NCBI GenBank assembly: GCA_019155185.1
Contig: CM032815.1
Span: forward strand, 11,316,253 to 11,380,252
DNA: 64,000 bases
Reading direction: 5' to 3'
From: Beaufortia kweichowensis
Taxonomy: Eukaryota > Chordata > Actinopteri > Cypriniformes > Gastromyzontidae
Shown here: piece by piece, positions 47,766 through 59,719 of the stretch
Layout of the letters: every line of letters starts with the position of its first letter
Position numbering within the stretch: the stretch's first letter is position 1
The notes under the pieces: model-generated
Databases searched by the model: none
What the model was told of the DNA's origin: nothing
Seen by the model: the letters and a program-made list of their open reading frames with translations, nothing else
Translations under genes and position numbers: made by a program

Positions 47766-48890
47766 TTGTAAGACTGGTGCCAAGATGTCCAAACCAGGAC
47801 ATCACAGACCAACCACAGGACAGGTGGATCTCTTCAATCTTAGCTCAAAGAACCCCAAAAACACTGGTATTTAAGAAACATTCTGTGTGTGATCAAGTAA
47901 TGTTCATGTGGATTGTCTCATCTGAACAAATGTCAGATCATAACAAAGGTTTAAGGAGCTTGGAGATATTCTGCTCCACTGTTGTGGTGTGTGTCCTTCC
48001 TGGTTCTCTTTCTATGGAATTTATTATAAAATTTCATATTTTGAAAATGGTTCAAAAGTCATAGTAAATGGCATCTCCATTTACTTTGATTGGGTATTTG
48101 AACCAAGCAAAAGGTTCACGGATCATCACTGTGTGTAGTTCTTATAGTTGGAGCTGTGTGTAGTTCTTCAGTTGGAGTCTGTAATTGGGATCTCCATTAA
48201 ATCCTGTGTGTAGTTCTTATAGTTGGAGTCTCCAAGACAGCTGTAAACGGAGCACAATCACTGTGTGGTTCTTAAGTTGGAAACGGAGAATCACTGTGTG
48301 TAGTTCTTTAAGTTGGAGAACGGATCCCGCACAATCACTGTGTGTAGTTCTTATAGTTGGAGTCTGTAAATGTTATGGTATTGTATCAGGTAAACATTTC
48401 TAAATTCCTCTCATTTCTGCAAACGAATTGAAATGATATTGAATCAGCTTACCTGTTTTAATAGTTGACATACCTGATTTATTTTTGTCTATGACATCGC
48501 CGTTGAAATAATTAAGTTGTTATGCAGTCGGATTTTTGTGTATCCTCTGTTTAGTCAGAGAAGAGTTTTGTGTATCCCAGTCAGGAGAAGAGTTTTGTGT
48601 ATCTCTGTTTAGTCCAGACAGCAGCAGGAAAGGTGTAAGAGAAGGATCGAGTATGGGGGGCTTCCAAAGAAATTACTGTTAAAAGTTGTTATGCAATTGC
48701 AGTCTATAATTGTATGGCTACATATCCTTTTTGTAGCTACATTCTGCCATAACCTCTGGTTATAAAAATTTTAGATGACATTGAAATGAAAAGTCCAATA
48801 ATAATATAGTTTGGCATATCCTAAGAATTTATTTTGTTTTATCACATTGAGGAACGCCGAATAAGCCGCCACAAATCCCTGAAATTTGGT
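47766..48890. repeat. Irregular island inside the satellite
   Basis: The 171-bp pattern stops at 47766 and resumes near 48890. The first 290 bp look unique. Then come at least six irregular copies of ctgtgtgtagttcttatagt plus tggag (48128-48365), and a second short repeat with gttttgtgtatc (48531-48605). Satellite pieces (ttattataaaatttcatatt at 48020) are mixed in. This could be a real insertion, or scrambled assembly. Confidence 0.75.
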
Positions 48891-51800
48891 TGCAGTCAGA
48901 CATGTTGCAATCAGACAGACAGGAAGGTGGAAAGAATCAGGCAAAGAATAAAAAACATCAAAGCCAAATGTTATGGATTGTATCTGAAAATGTCCGAAAT
49001 TTATTATAAAATTTCATATTTTGAAATGAAAAGTCATAGTTGGCATACCATTTATTTTGTCACATCACCGTTCTTCACCATAAATCCCATCGTGTTGCAA
49101 TCAGATAGCTTACAGGAAGGTGGAAAGAATCAGGCAAAGAATAAAAAATATCAAAGCCAAATGTTATGGATTGTATCTGAATAATTTTAGATATTGAAAT
49201 GAAAAGTCATAGTTGGCATACCATTTATTTTGTCACATCACCGCTTCTTCACCATAAATCCCATCGTGTTGCACTCATAGATAGCAGCAGGAAGGTGGAA
49301 AGAATCAGGCAAAGAAATAAAAAACATCAAAGCCAAATGTTATGGATTGTATCTGAAAAATTTCAAACGTTGAAATGAAAAGTCATAGTTGGCATACCAT
49401 TTATTTTGTCACATCGCCGTTCTCGCCACAAATCCCATCGTGTTGCACTCAGACAGCGACAGGAAGGTGGAAAGAATCAGGCAAAGAAATAAAAACATCA
49501 AAGCCAAATGTTATGGACTGTATCTGAAAATTGTCCGTTGAAATGAAAAGTCATAGTTGGCATACCATTTATTTTGTCACATCAGCCGTTTTCACCACAA
49601 ATATCGTGTTGAGGAAGGTGGAAAAGAATCAGGCAAAGAAATAAAAACATCAAAGCCAAATGTTATGGATTGTATCTGAATAATTTCAAATGTTGAAATG
49701 AAAAGTCATAGTTGGCATACCATTTATTTTGTCACATCGCCGTTCTTCGCCACAAATCCCATCGTGTTGCACTCAAGACAGCAGCAGGAAGGTGGAAAGA
49801 ATCAGGCAAAGAATAAAAACATCAAAGCCAAATGTTATGGATTGTATCTGAAAAATTTCAAACGTTGAAATGAAAAGTCATAGTTGGCATACCATTTATT
49901 TTGTCACATCGCCGTTCTCCCACCACAAATCCCATCGTGTTGCACTCCAGACAGCAGCAGGAAGGTGTAAAGAATCAGGTAAAGAAATAAAAACATCAAA
50001 GCCAAATGTTATGGATTGTATCTGAAAATTTTTAGACGTTGAAATGAAAAGTCATAGTTGGCATACCATTTATTTTGTCACATCGCCGTTTTCACCACAA
50101 ATCCCATCGTGTTGCACTCAGACAGCGACAGGAAGGTGGAAAGAATCAGGCAAAGAAATAAAAACATCAAAGCCAAATGTTATGGATTGTATCTGAAAAA
50201 TGTCCAAAATTTATTATAAAATTTCATATTTTGAAATGAAAAGTCATAGTTGGCATACCATTTATTTTGTCACATCGCCGTTCTTCACCATCAAACCCAC
50301 AAAGTTGCACTCAAGACAGCAGCAGGAAGGTGGAAAGAATCAGGCAAAGAAATAAAACATCAAAGCCAAAATCCCATCGTGTTGAAAAGTCATAGTTCAG
50401 ACAGTCACATCGCCGGAAGGTTGGAAAGAATCAGGGCAAAGAAATAAAACATCAAAGCCAAATGTTATGGATTGTATCTGAAAAATGTCCAAAATTTATT
50501 ATAAAATTTCATATTTTGAAATGAAAAGTCATAGTTGGCATACCATTTATTTTGTCACATCGCCGTTTTCGGCCACAAATCCCATGAAAAGTCATAGTGG
50601 TTGCAATCAGACAGCGACAGGAAGGTGGAAAGAATCAGGCAAAGAAATAAAAACATCAAAGCCAAATGTTATGGATTGTATCTGAAAAATTTTAGATATT
50701 GAAATGAAAAGTCATAGTTGGCATACCATTTATTTTGTCACATCGCCGTTCTTCACCATAAATCCCATCGTGTTGCACTCAGATAGCAGCAGGAAGGTGG
50801 AAAGAATCAGGCAAAGAAATAAAAACATCAAAGCCAAATGTTATGGATTGTATCTGAATAATTTCAAATGTTGAAATGAAAAGTCATAGTTGGCATACCA
50901 TTTATTTTGTCACATCAGCTGTTCTCGCCAAAAGTTATGGATTGTTCACAAATCCCATCGTGTTGCACTCAGAGACAGCAGCAGGAAGGTGGAAAGAATC
51001 AGGCAAAGAAATAAAAACATCAAAGCCAAATGTTATGGATTGTATCTGAAAATTTCAAACATGTTGAAATGAAAAGTCATAGTTGGCATACCATTTATTT
51101 TGTCACATCGCCGTTCTTCACCACAAATCCCATCGCGGTTGCACTCAGACAGCAGACAGGAAGGTGGAAAAGAATCAGACAAAGAAATAAAAACATCAAA
51201 GCCAAATGTTATGGATTGTATCTGAAAATTTTCAAATGTTGAAATGAAAAGTCATAGTTGGCATACCATTTATTTTGTCACATCGCCGTTTCGCCACAAA
51301 TCCCATCGTGTTGCAATCAGACAGCGACAGGAAGGTGGAAAGAATCAGGCAAAGAAATAAAAAAACATCAAAGCCAAATGTTATGGATTGTATCTGAAAA
51401 TGTCTGAAAACTTATTATAAAATTTCATATTTTGAAATGAAAAGTCATAGTTGGCATACCATTTATTTTGTCACATCGCCGTTCTTCACCATTAAACTCC
51501 ATCGCTCAAGACAGCAGCAGGAAGGTGGAAAGAATCAGGCAAAGAAATAAAAAATCCCATTGTATCTGAAAATTTTCAAACGTTGAAAAGTCATAGTTGG
51601 CATACCATTTATTTTGTCACAGCCGTTTCAGGAAGTTGTGGAAAGAATTGGAAGGCAAAGAAATAAAAACATCAAAGCCAAATGTTATGGATTGTATCTG
51701 AAAAATGTCCGAAATTTATTATAAAATTTCATATTTTGAAATGAAAAGTCATAGTTGGCATACCATTTATTTTGTCACATCGCCGTTTCTTCACCATAAA

Positions 51801-53245
51801 TCCCATCGCGGTTGCACTCAGACAGCAGCAGGAAGGTGGAAAGAATCAGGCAAAGAAATAAAAACATCAAAGCCAAATGTTATGGATTGTATCTGAAAAA
51901 TTTCAAACGTTGAAATGAAAAGTCATAGTTGGAAATGAAAAGTCATAGTTGGCATACCATTTATTTTGTCACATCATTTATTTTTTGTCACATCGCTGTT
52001 CTTCACCACAAATCCCATCGTGGTTGCACTCAGACAGCAGCAGGAAGGTGGAAAGAATCAGGCAAAGAAATAAAAACATCAAAGCCAAATGTTATGGATT
52101 GTATCTGAATAATTTCAAATTGTGAAAAGTCATAGTTGGCATACCATTTATTTTGTCACATCGCCGTTTCCTCGCCAAAATCGTGTTGCACTCAGACCCA
52201 GCAGCAGGAAGGTGTAAAAATCAGGCAAAGAATAAAAACATCAAAGCCATGGATTGTATTGAAAATGAAAAAAGTCATAGTTGGCATACCATTTATTTTG
52301 TCACATCGCCGCTTCTTCACCACAAATCCCATCGTGTTGCACTCAGACAGCACAGGAAGGTGGAAAGAATCAGGCAAAGAAATTAAAAACATCAAAGCCA
52401 AATGTTATGGATTGTATCTGAAAATGTCCGAAATTTATTATAAAATTTCATATTTTGAAATGAAAAGTCATAGTTGGCATACCATTTATTTTGTCACATC
52501 GCCGTTTCGCCACAAATCCCATCGTGTTGCAATCAGACAGCAGACAGGAAGGTGGAAAGAATCAGGCAAAGAATAAAAAACATCAAAGCCAAATGTTATG
52601 GATTGTATCTGAAAAAAATGTCCGAAATGAAAAGTCATAGTTGACATAAATTTTCATATTTTGAAATGCAACTCCAAAGTCATAGTTGGCATACCAAAAT
52701 TTATTTTGTCACATCATCGCCGTTTCACCACAAATCCCATCGTGGTTGCAATCAGACAGCGACAGGAAGGTGGAAAGAATCAGGCAAAGAAATAAAAACA
52801 TCAAAGCCAAATGTTATGGATTGTATCTGAAAAATGTCCGAAATTTATTATAAAATTTCATATTTTGAAATGAAAAGTCATAGTTGGCATACCATTTATT
52901 TTGTCACATCGCCGTTTCTTCGCCACAAATCCCATCGATGTTGCACTCAGACAGCGACAGGAAGGTGGAAAGAATCAGGCAAAGAAATAAAAACATCAAA
53001 GCCAAATGTTATGGATTGTATCTTATAAAATTTCATATTTTGAAATGAAAAGTCATAGTTGGCATACCATTTATTTTGTCACATCGCCGTTCTTCACCAT
53101 AAATCCCATCGCGGTTGCACCTCAGACAGCAGCAGGAAGGTGGAAAGAATCAGGCAAAGAAATAAAAAACATCAAAGCCAAATGTTATGGATTGTATCTG
53201 AATAATTTCAAATGTTGAAATGAAAAGTCATAGTTGGCATACCAT

Positions 53246-53344
53246 TTATTTTGTCACATCGCCGTTCTCCACCACAAATCCCATCGTGTTGCACTCAGAC
53301 AGCAGCAGGAAGGTGGAAAGAATCAGGCAAAGAAATAAAAACAT
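53246..53344 (-). other. Signal-peptide-like 32-codon ORF, example monomer
   Basis: ATG at 53344 to TAA at 53248-53246. The frame starts MFLFLCLILSTFLLLSECNT and ends with M-G-F-V-V-E-N-G-D-V-T-K. A hydrophobic leader is followed by a short polar end. The same ORF is intact or nearly so in many other monomers (for example, starting near 50834), whereas those with six instead of five A before the start lose the frame. An acceptor-like TTTTTCAG or TTTTTTAG precedes it. No function is known. Confidence 0.35.
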
Positions 53345-55921
53345 CAAAGCCAAAAGTTATGGATTGTATCTGAAAAATTTTAGATGTTGAAATGAAAAGT
53401 CATAGTTGGCATACCATTTATTTTGTCACATCGCCGTTCTCCACCACAAATCCCATCGTGTTGCACTCAGACAGCGACAGGAAGGTGGAAAGAATCAGGC
53501 AAAGAAATAAAAAACATCAAAGCCAAATGTTATGGATTGTATCTGAAAAATTTTAGATATTGAAATGAAAAGTCATAGTTGGCATACCATTTATTTTGTC
53601 ACATCGCCGTTCTTCACCATAAATCCCATCGTGTTGCACTCAGATAGCAGCAGGAAGGTGGAAAGAATCAGGCAAAGAAATAAAAAACATCAAAGCCAAA
53701 TGTTATGGATTGTATCTGAATAATTTCAAATGTTGAAATGAAAAGTCATAGTTGGCATACCATTTATTTTTGTCACATCGCGTTCTCAGCACCACAAATC
53801 CCATCGCGGTTGCATTTTGTCTCATCGTGGTTGACAGCAGCAGGAAGGTGGAAAGAATCAGGCAAAGAAATAAAAACATCAAAGCCAAATGTTATGGATT
53901 GTATCTGAATAATTTCAAATGTTGAAATGAAAAGTCATAGTTGGCATACCATTTATTTTGTCACATCGCCGTTTCTTCGCCACAAATCCCATCGTGTTGC
54001 ACTCCAGACAGCGACAGGAAGGTGGAAAGAATCAGACAAAGAAATAAAAACATCAAAGCCAAATGTTATGAATTGTATCTGAAATGTTATGGATTGTATG
54101 TTACAAATGTTGAAATGAAAAGTCATAGTTGGCATACCATTTATTTTGTCACATCGCCGCTCTTCACCACAAATCCCATCGTGGTTGCACTCAGACAGCA
54201 GCAGGAAGGTGGAAAGAATCAGGCAAAGAAATAAAAACATCAAAGCCAAAATGTTATGGATTGTATCTGAATAATTTCAAATGTTGAAATGAAAAGTCAT
54301 AGTTGGCATACCATTTATTTTGTCACATCGCCGTCTCCACCACAAATCCCATCGTGTTGCACTCAGACAGCAACAGGAAGGTGGAAAGAATCAGGCAAAG
54401 AAATAAAAAACATCAAAGCCAAATGTTATGGATTGTATCTGAAAAATTTCAAACGTTGAAATGAAAAGTCATAGTTGGCATACCATTTATTTTGTCACAT
54501 CGCCGTTCTTCACCACAAATCCCATCGTGTTGCAATCAGACAGCTTACAGGAAGGTGGAAAGAATCAGGCAAAGAATAAAAACATCAAAGCCAAATGTTA
54601 TGGATTGTATCTGAAAAATGTCCGAAATTTATTATAAAATTTCATATTTTGAAATGAAAAGTCATAGTTGGCATACCATTTATTTTGTCACATCATTTAT
54701 TTTGTCACATCGGCCATTTTCACCAAATCCCATCGTGGTTGCACTCAGACAGCATACAGGAAGGTGGAAAAGAATTCACCATTATAAAATTTCATATTTT
54801 GAAATGAAAAGTCATAGTTGGCATACCATTTATTTTGTCCATCGCCACTTAATCCCATCGCGGTTGCACTCAGACAGCAGCAGGAAGGTGGAAAGAATCA
54901 GGCAAAGAAATAAAAACATCAAAGCCAAATGTTATGGATTGTATCTGAAAAATTTCAAATGTTGAAATGAAAAGTCATAGTTGGCATACCATTTATTTTG
55001 TCACATCGCCGTTCTTCACCATAAATCCCATCGTGTTGCAGTCAAACAGCAGCAGGAAGGTGGAAAAGAATCAGACAAAGAAATAAAAAACATCAAAGCC
55101 AAATGTTATGGACTGTATTTGAAAATTTTCAAATTTTGAAATGAAAAGTCATAGTTGGCATACCATTTATTTTGTCACATCGCCGCTTCTTCACCATAAA
55201 ATCCCATCGTGTTGCACTCAAACAGCAGCAGGAAGGTGGGAAGAATCAGGCAAAGAAATAAAAAAAACATCAAAGCCAAATGTTATGGATTGTATCTGAA
55301 AAATGTTAAAATCGTTTGTTGAAATGAAAAGTCATAGTTGGCATACCATTTATTTTGTCACATCGCCGTTCATCTTGCACTGTAATCCCATCGTGTTGCA
55401 CAGATCAGACAGTTTACAGGAAGGTGGAAAGAATCAGACAAAGAAATAAAAAACATCAAAGCCAAAATGTTATGGATTGTATCTGAAAAATTTTAGATGT
55501 TGAAATGAAAAGTCATAGTTGGCATACCATTTATTTTGTCACATCGCCGCTCTTCACCACAAATCCCATCGTGGTTGCACTCAGACAGCAGCAGGAAGGT
55601 GGAAAGAATCAGGCAAAGAAATAAAACATCAAAGCCAAATGTTATGGACTGTATCTGAAAAATTCAAATGTTGAAATGAAAAGTCATAGTTGGCATACCA
55701 TTTATATTTGTCACATCATTTATTTTGTCGCGCCTCGCGCCACAAATCCCATCGTGTTGCACTCAGACAGCAGCAGGAAGGTGGAAAGAATCAGGCAAAG
55801 AAATAAAAACATCAAAGCCAAATGTTATGGATTGTATCTGAAACTGTTACATGTTGAAATGAAAAGTCATAGTTGGCATACCATTTATTTTGTCACATCG
55901 CCGTTCTTCACCACAAATCCC

Positions 55922-56021
55922 NNNNNNNNNNNNNNNNNNNNNNNNNNNNNNNNNNNNNNNNNNNNNNNNNNNNNNNNNNNNNNNNNNNNNNNNNNNNNNN
56001 NNNNNNNNNNNNNNNNNNNNN
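55922..56021. other. Assembly gap, 100 N
   Basis: Exactly 100 N, a conventional size for a gap of unknown length. It divides the satellite from the retroelement LTR, so the true array length and junction are unknown. Confidence 0.99.
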
Positions 56022-57526
56022 AGCTGTTTCAGGGAATAATTATTTGTGACTCAAATGGAAATACCTACAGACAAGATTAATAACTATATATATTTTCAAG
56101 TAGCATTACTCCAGTGCGGTAAAAGTAATGAGCGGTGGCCTCTGAGAGTCACTACTAGATCGCCCGGGTGTTCAACCAATTGTGTTAACTTTAACTTTAA
56201 TGAGCGCGTTATTCTTCTGGCCTTGATGAATAACGGTCCGTTGCCCAATACAGCAATACTACAGAGCCGTAACGTGACATCGCATAGTTTAAAGGGATGT
56301 GTTATGAGCATTAAGCGGAGACAAGCATGAATGAATACAAACGAATATTTATTGACTAAGCTATTAACACAACATAGACTAACTAACACAAAACACATAC
56401 ACATTAACATTCATACAAGATAAAGCATAGAAAAATTAGAGTAAAGAGTAAAGAATGGCATGTTAAATCAGCAGGACACAACCACCGGGTTTTCTCTACA
56501 AAGTTCACTCTTTGGCAAGCAATTCTTAGCGCAGTTGAATGGTGAAGGATGGGATACTTGCATTGATTAGTTTCGTTGGCACGAATCCAGGTGCGCGGAG
56601 AGAGAGAGAGTGTCCCGGTGAGCTGGAAGGTGAAATCTCGCTGACAAGTGTCGAAAGTCTGCGAGTAACGCTTTGCCGGAAAAGTCTGTCCTGAAGAAAG
56701 GGCAGGTCCCACGAAGTTTTGGAGAGGTTCCAAGTTTTTCTGAGCGATGAGTTGTTCAATGCATGGTGGTCTTAAAGGCACAACGGTCACGCCCCCGGTC
56801 AACTCTTTTGACCAATGGAAAAAGGACGTGGTTGCGCGGGAGAAATCTCTTTGTCCTTCTCTGTGACAAGTGATTTACACAGGTACGGTTTACGTCCTGT
56901 TTGCACGAACACACAACTTATGGTAAATTGAGTATGATGCACGCTTATGACTATGTAAAGTGCATCATTATTTAGGGAAATAATTTGTGGATCATTTTGA
57001 TACCACACCGAGGGAGAGAGATGAATTAAGGCAAATGTTACTCATTCATTCATGTACATCTATCATGAAAACATTAATTAAACCTTGATTACACTGAAAT
57101 ACATGCAATAACTATGACAGGGTATTACGTGATTATGGAGGAATATACACACACATATATATATAGATAGATATATTGAGGAGAGAGAGAGAAAGAGATA
57201 CAAATCGGGCAGTTTTAGTCCTGATTATTCCAGAGAGTCTCTCTTTGAGGTGTTTGGAATGTGTTTCTCTGATCCTCCCCTGGAATCTCCAGGGGTCTGT
57301 AGTATCCTCAAAGGGACAGAACGGGGTGAATTCTGCTGGGGGAGTCCAGAGAGGTGCCATAACTGTCCCACTGAGTTAAATAACGACGGTGGGTTATCAC
57401 CTGCCCAGACTTCCTTGGAGCCAAAAGGCGCTTCATTGTGGACCCCCTTAAGAATTTGTCAGTTTGGTGTTTATAGCTGTGATCCCATTAGAGGACCCCA
57501 ACATCTGGCATGGTCAAATCACTACA
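56022..57526 (-). mobile_element. 3' LTR of env-bearing retroelement
   Basis: On the minus strand a polypurine tract is followed directly by TGTAGTGATTTG at 57526, the expected LTR start. Within it, AATAAA lies at 56353-56348, a plausible end-of-transcript signal, leaving up to about 320 bp of downstream LTR. The terminal CA end is not recognised and may be in or near the gap. A CA/TA/GA simple repeat at 57145-57200 lies inside. No internal gene. Confidence 0.65.
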
Positions 57527-57536
57527 TCTCCCCTTC
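57527..57536 (-). other. Polypurine tract
   Basis: GAAGGGGAGA on the minus strand, immediately before the LTR start TG. The position between the env-like region and LTR is as expected for plus-strand priming of a retroelement. Confidence 0.7.
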
Positions 57537-59440
57537 GGGCGGCGAGGTTCGTGGAAGGACCTCGGCGGCATGGTAACTCGGTTGGGTCCTCGGATCGGCT
57601 CCTCGTCCGCTAGGGTTCCTCGCGGCGGCGGTCGGCAGAAGGGTGATTTCTATGAGGTTCGGTTCATCGACCTCTGGTTCGGCTGTTTTGTCCTGTTGCT
57701 TAGCGGCCCCGCTTGAAAACCCGGGACAGGTGGTCATGCACCTTTCACAGCCTCCTGTGCCTGACCCACTTTCTTGTACATGATGAAGGACAGGACGAGG
57801 GTGAAGACGTATCCCTAACACCACGGAGAGACAAAGAGCTGTGTCAGCAGCGTCCCAGGATCGAATAACTGGGAGGTTAGTGAGATCTGGCAAACCTCCG
57901 AGGGTCTGGAGGGCCGCGCCGATGGGGTAAGCGCCGATCATCTGGGGTCCCTCCTCGGCAATCTTCAGCTCTATTGTTGGGTTCAAAGTGAAGTTGTAGT
58001 CTCTGAAGAAGGAGGGGATCTCTAACTCGGCCTGGTACTATCCTCGCTGGGGAGGTGATACAGTGCTAGGTCATCTATATGGAAAATCGCGTCTTTGGGT
58101 ACTTGAATCCAGAAGCGCCTGGTCGGTAGAGTAATGCGGTGGCCGTGTCGTCGTTTGTCATAGGTCAAGGTGGCCACCCGGGCTGGTGTGTTGACGAGCC
58201 ATCGGTTCCCCACGATCTCTGCATGAGTATAGGTGACCTGGGTACGCGGCTTTGCTTCGCTGGGCAGCTGCAGTGTCTCCCTTCATCGGCTTGAGACCGC
58301 AGATTCCATCTGTGCTGTCCCGAAGGAAAGGTTTGCTGGGGCACAGGTAATGGATGTCCTTGGTTAAGATGCACATGCGCAGGTTCGGGGCCAAGTACAG
58401 CTGCTCGTCGCAGCTGTCGCGTAGGCTACGAGACCGGGGTGTGTATCTTAACATGGGTGTCCCCTTGCCAGAATCCGACATTGACAACGTCTTTTAGTCT
58501 GTATATGTTGGTTGACTTCGATGATGGGTAAATTCAGGGAGGAAAGCTAACTCGCCCGTTCTGGGTTTACATACAGGAGGATGGCTACCCAGAGAGTAAG
58601 CAAGGTGGGCTTGCAGTGGGCCGAGGATGGACCCGTGGTGGCCGAAGTCAATACTGCCCTGTACAAGGTTCAGAGGGATCGAGATATGGGGAATCCTACC
58701 CATGGCTAAATCTGTCCACTGAAGAGCTTATCTCACGCAGCATGTCAGCCATCAGGGTGGTGGTGAATTGAGCATGTGCGTAGTCAGTTTGTATCACATT
58801 GAACATCTGTTTCATTCGCGTTCAGGGTTTGGTTCAGCAAAGCTATGCGTGTTAAGGACCACCACCGTGTCCTTCAGTGATTTACCGACAGTCTGTAACG
58901 CCTGGCTCTGGGTCGCTATCTGTTCCCTAAGTCGGGGCATCTCGGCCTGGATTTAGCCCATGTATGTCGCTTGACGGTGGCGAGGCTTACAGCATTCACG
59001 CTTGGTGATTCCCAGGCTGAACAGAGTTCCCACGGGCGGGCGCGCGGCTCCCAGGAGGCCTCCCAGGAACCGTTTGGTGCGCCGGTTCTGTCCACTTAGG
59101 TCTGCGCGTGACAGACATCTTTGGAGCTGGATGAGCATGTTTGTAACGTCGGCTTCTGCGTGACTCAAAGCACTCCAGCGTCCACTGGGTACCTGCCCAG
59201 CTGGTTTGGCGGGCTGCTCGGGGTAGTGTGTTCTGTAGGCGTCGCTGGGACTAAGTTAAGTTATGCGCACACCCTCTGGGTGTCGTCCTACAGTTGGTTA
59301 TTAGGAGTCCGGGTTGTTCTCTCAACACGATGCCGGAGGTCGGTCCCGGCGATATAACATCTGGTTGCGGTTGTCCCTTCATTAGGCAGGAACACAGGAT
59401 GGTAAGCCACAGCAACATTCTGGTAATGAAACAAAACAAA
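57537..59440 (-). pseudogene. Envelope-like gene, frameshifted
   Basis: A leader-like M-L-L-W-L-T-I-L-C-S-C-L begins at 59418. A furin-type R-T-K-R at 59081-59070 is followed by F-L-G-G-L-L-G-A-A, as at the start of a fusion subunit. Downstream comes a Gln/Leu-rich, helix-like segment near 58900 and a late hydrophobic segment (Y-V-F-T-L-V-L-S-F-I-M-Y) near 57800, as for a membrane anchor. These parts lie in different frames with stops between, so no protein is made as assembled. Its place between integrase and polypurine tract supports env. Exact family not resolved. Confidence 0.65.
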
Positions 59441-59719
59441 ATAAAAGGAATGAGTGACTACGCCCACAGTTGTTTGTTGTGGTCTCACAGCATTTACGCT
59501 TTCTCTCTAGTGTTCTTGGTTCTAGGTGCCTGTGCTGCCAGGTGGAGGGAAAGAAAAGAAAAAAAAACAAAATTATATAAAACCAGAAGGGGTTGTTTTA
59601 GTCTGTGGTGCCTCCCCCCCTTGTCAGCTTCTCTGTTCGGTGGACGAGTGTTTTTGACTTGGTTGCGGTGAACCCATCTTAGCACAGGCTCTTTCTGTCC
59701 CCTGCTAATCCTTATACGA

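Larger units (their letters stand above)
47030..55921. repeat. 171-bp satellite array
   Basis: Head-to-tail monomers of about 171 bp, roughly 45-50 copies. Constant blocks in order: gaaatgaaaagtcatagttg, gcataccatttattttgtca, catcgccgttcttcaccaca, aatcccatcgtgttgcactc, aggaaggtggaaagaatcag, gcaaagaaataaaaacatca and aagccaaatgttatggattg. A longer class has an AT-rich insert (aatttattataaaatttcat) before the first block. Copies differ by many one-base indels and by exchanged segments. The right end is cut by the gap. Short ORFs on both strands follow from the 57-codon period. Confidence 0.95.

Noticed and set aside
47030..55921. A CRISPR array
   Set aside because: Eukaryotic DNA; monomers are adjacent 171-bp units without distinct spacers.
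48834..56080. Tandem plus-strand ORFs with K-S-H-S-W-H-T-I-Y-F
   Set aside because: They follow the 57-codon satellite period, start and stop at random indels and one crosses the N gap.
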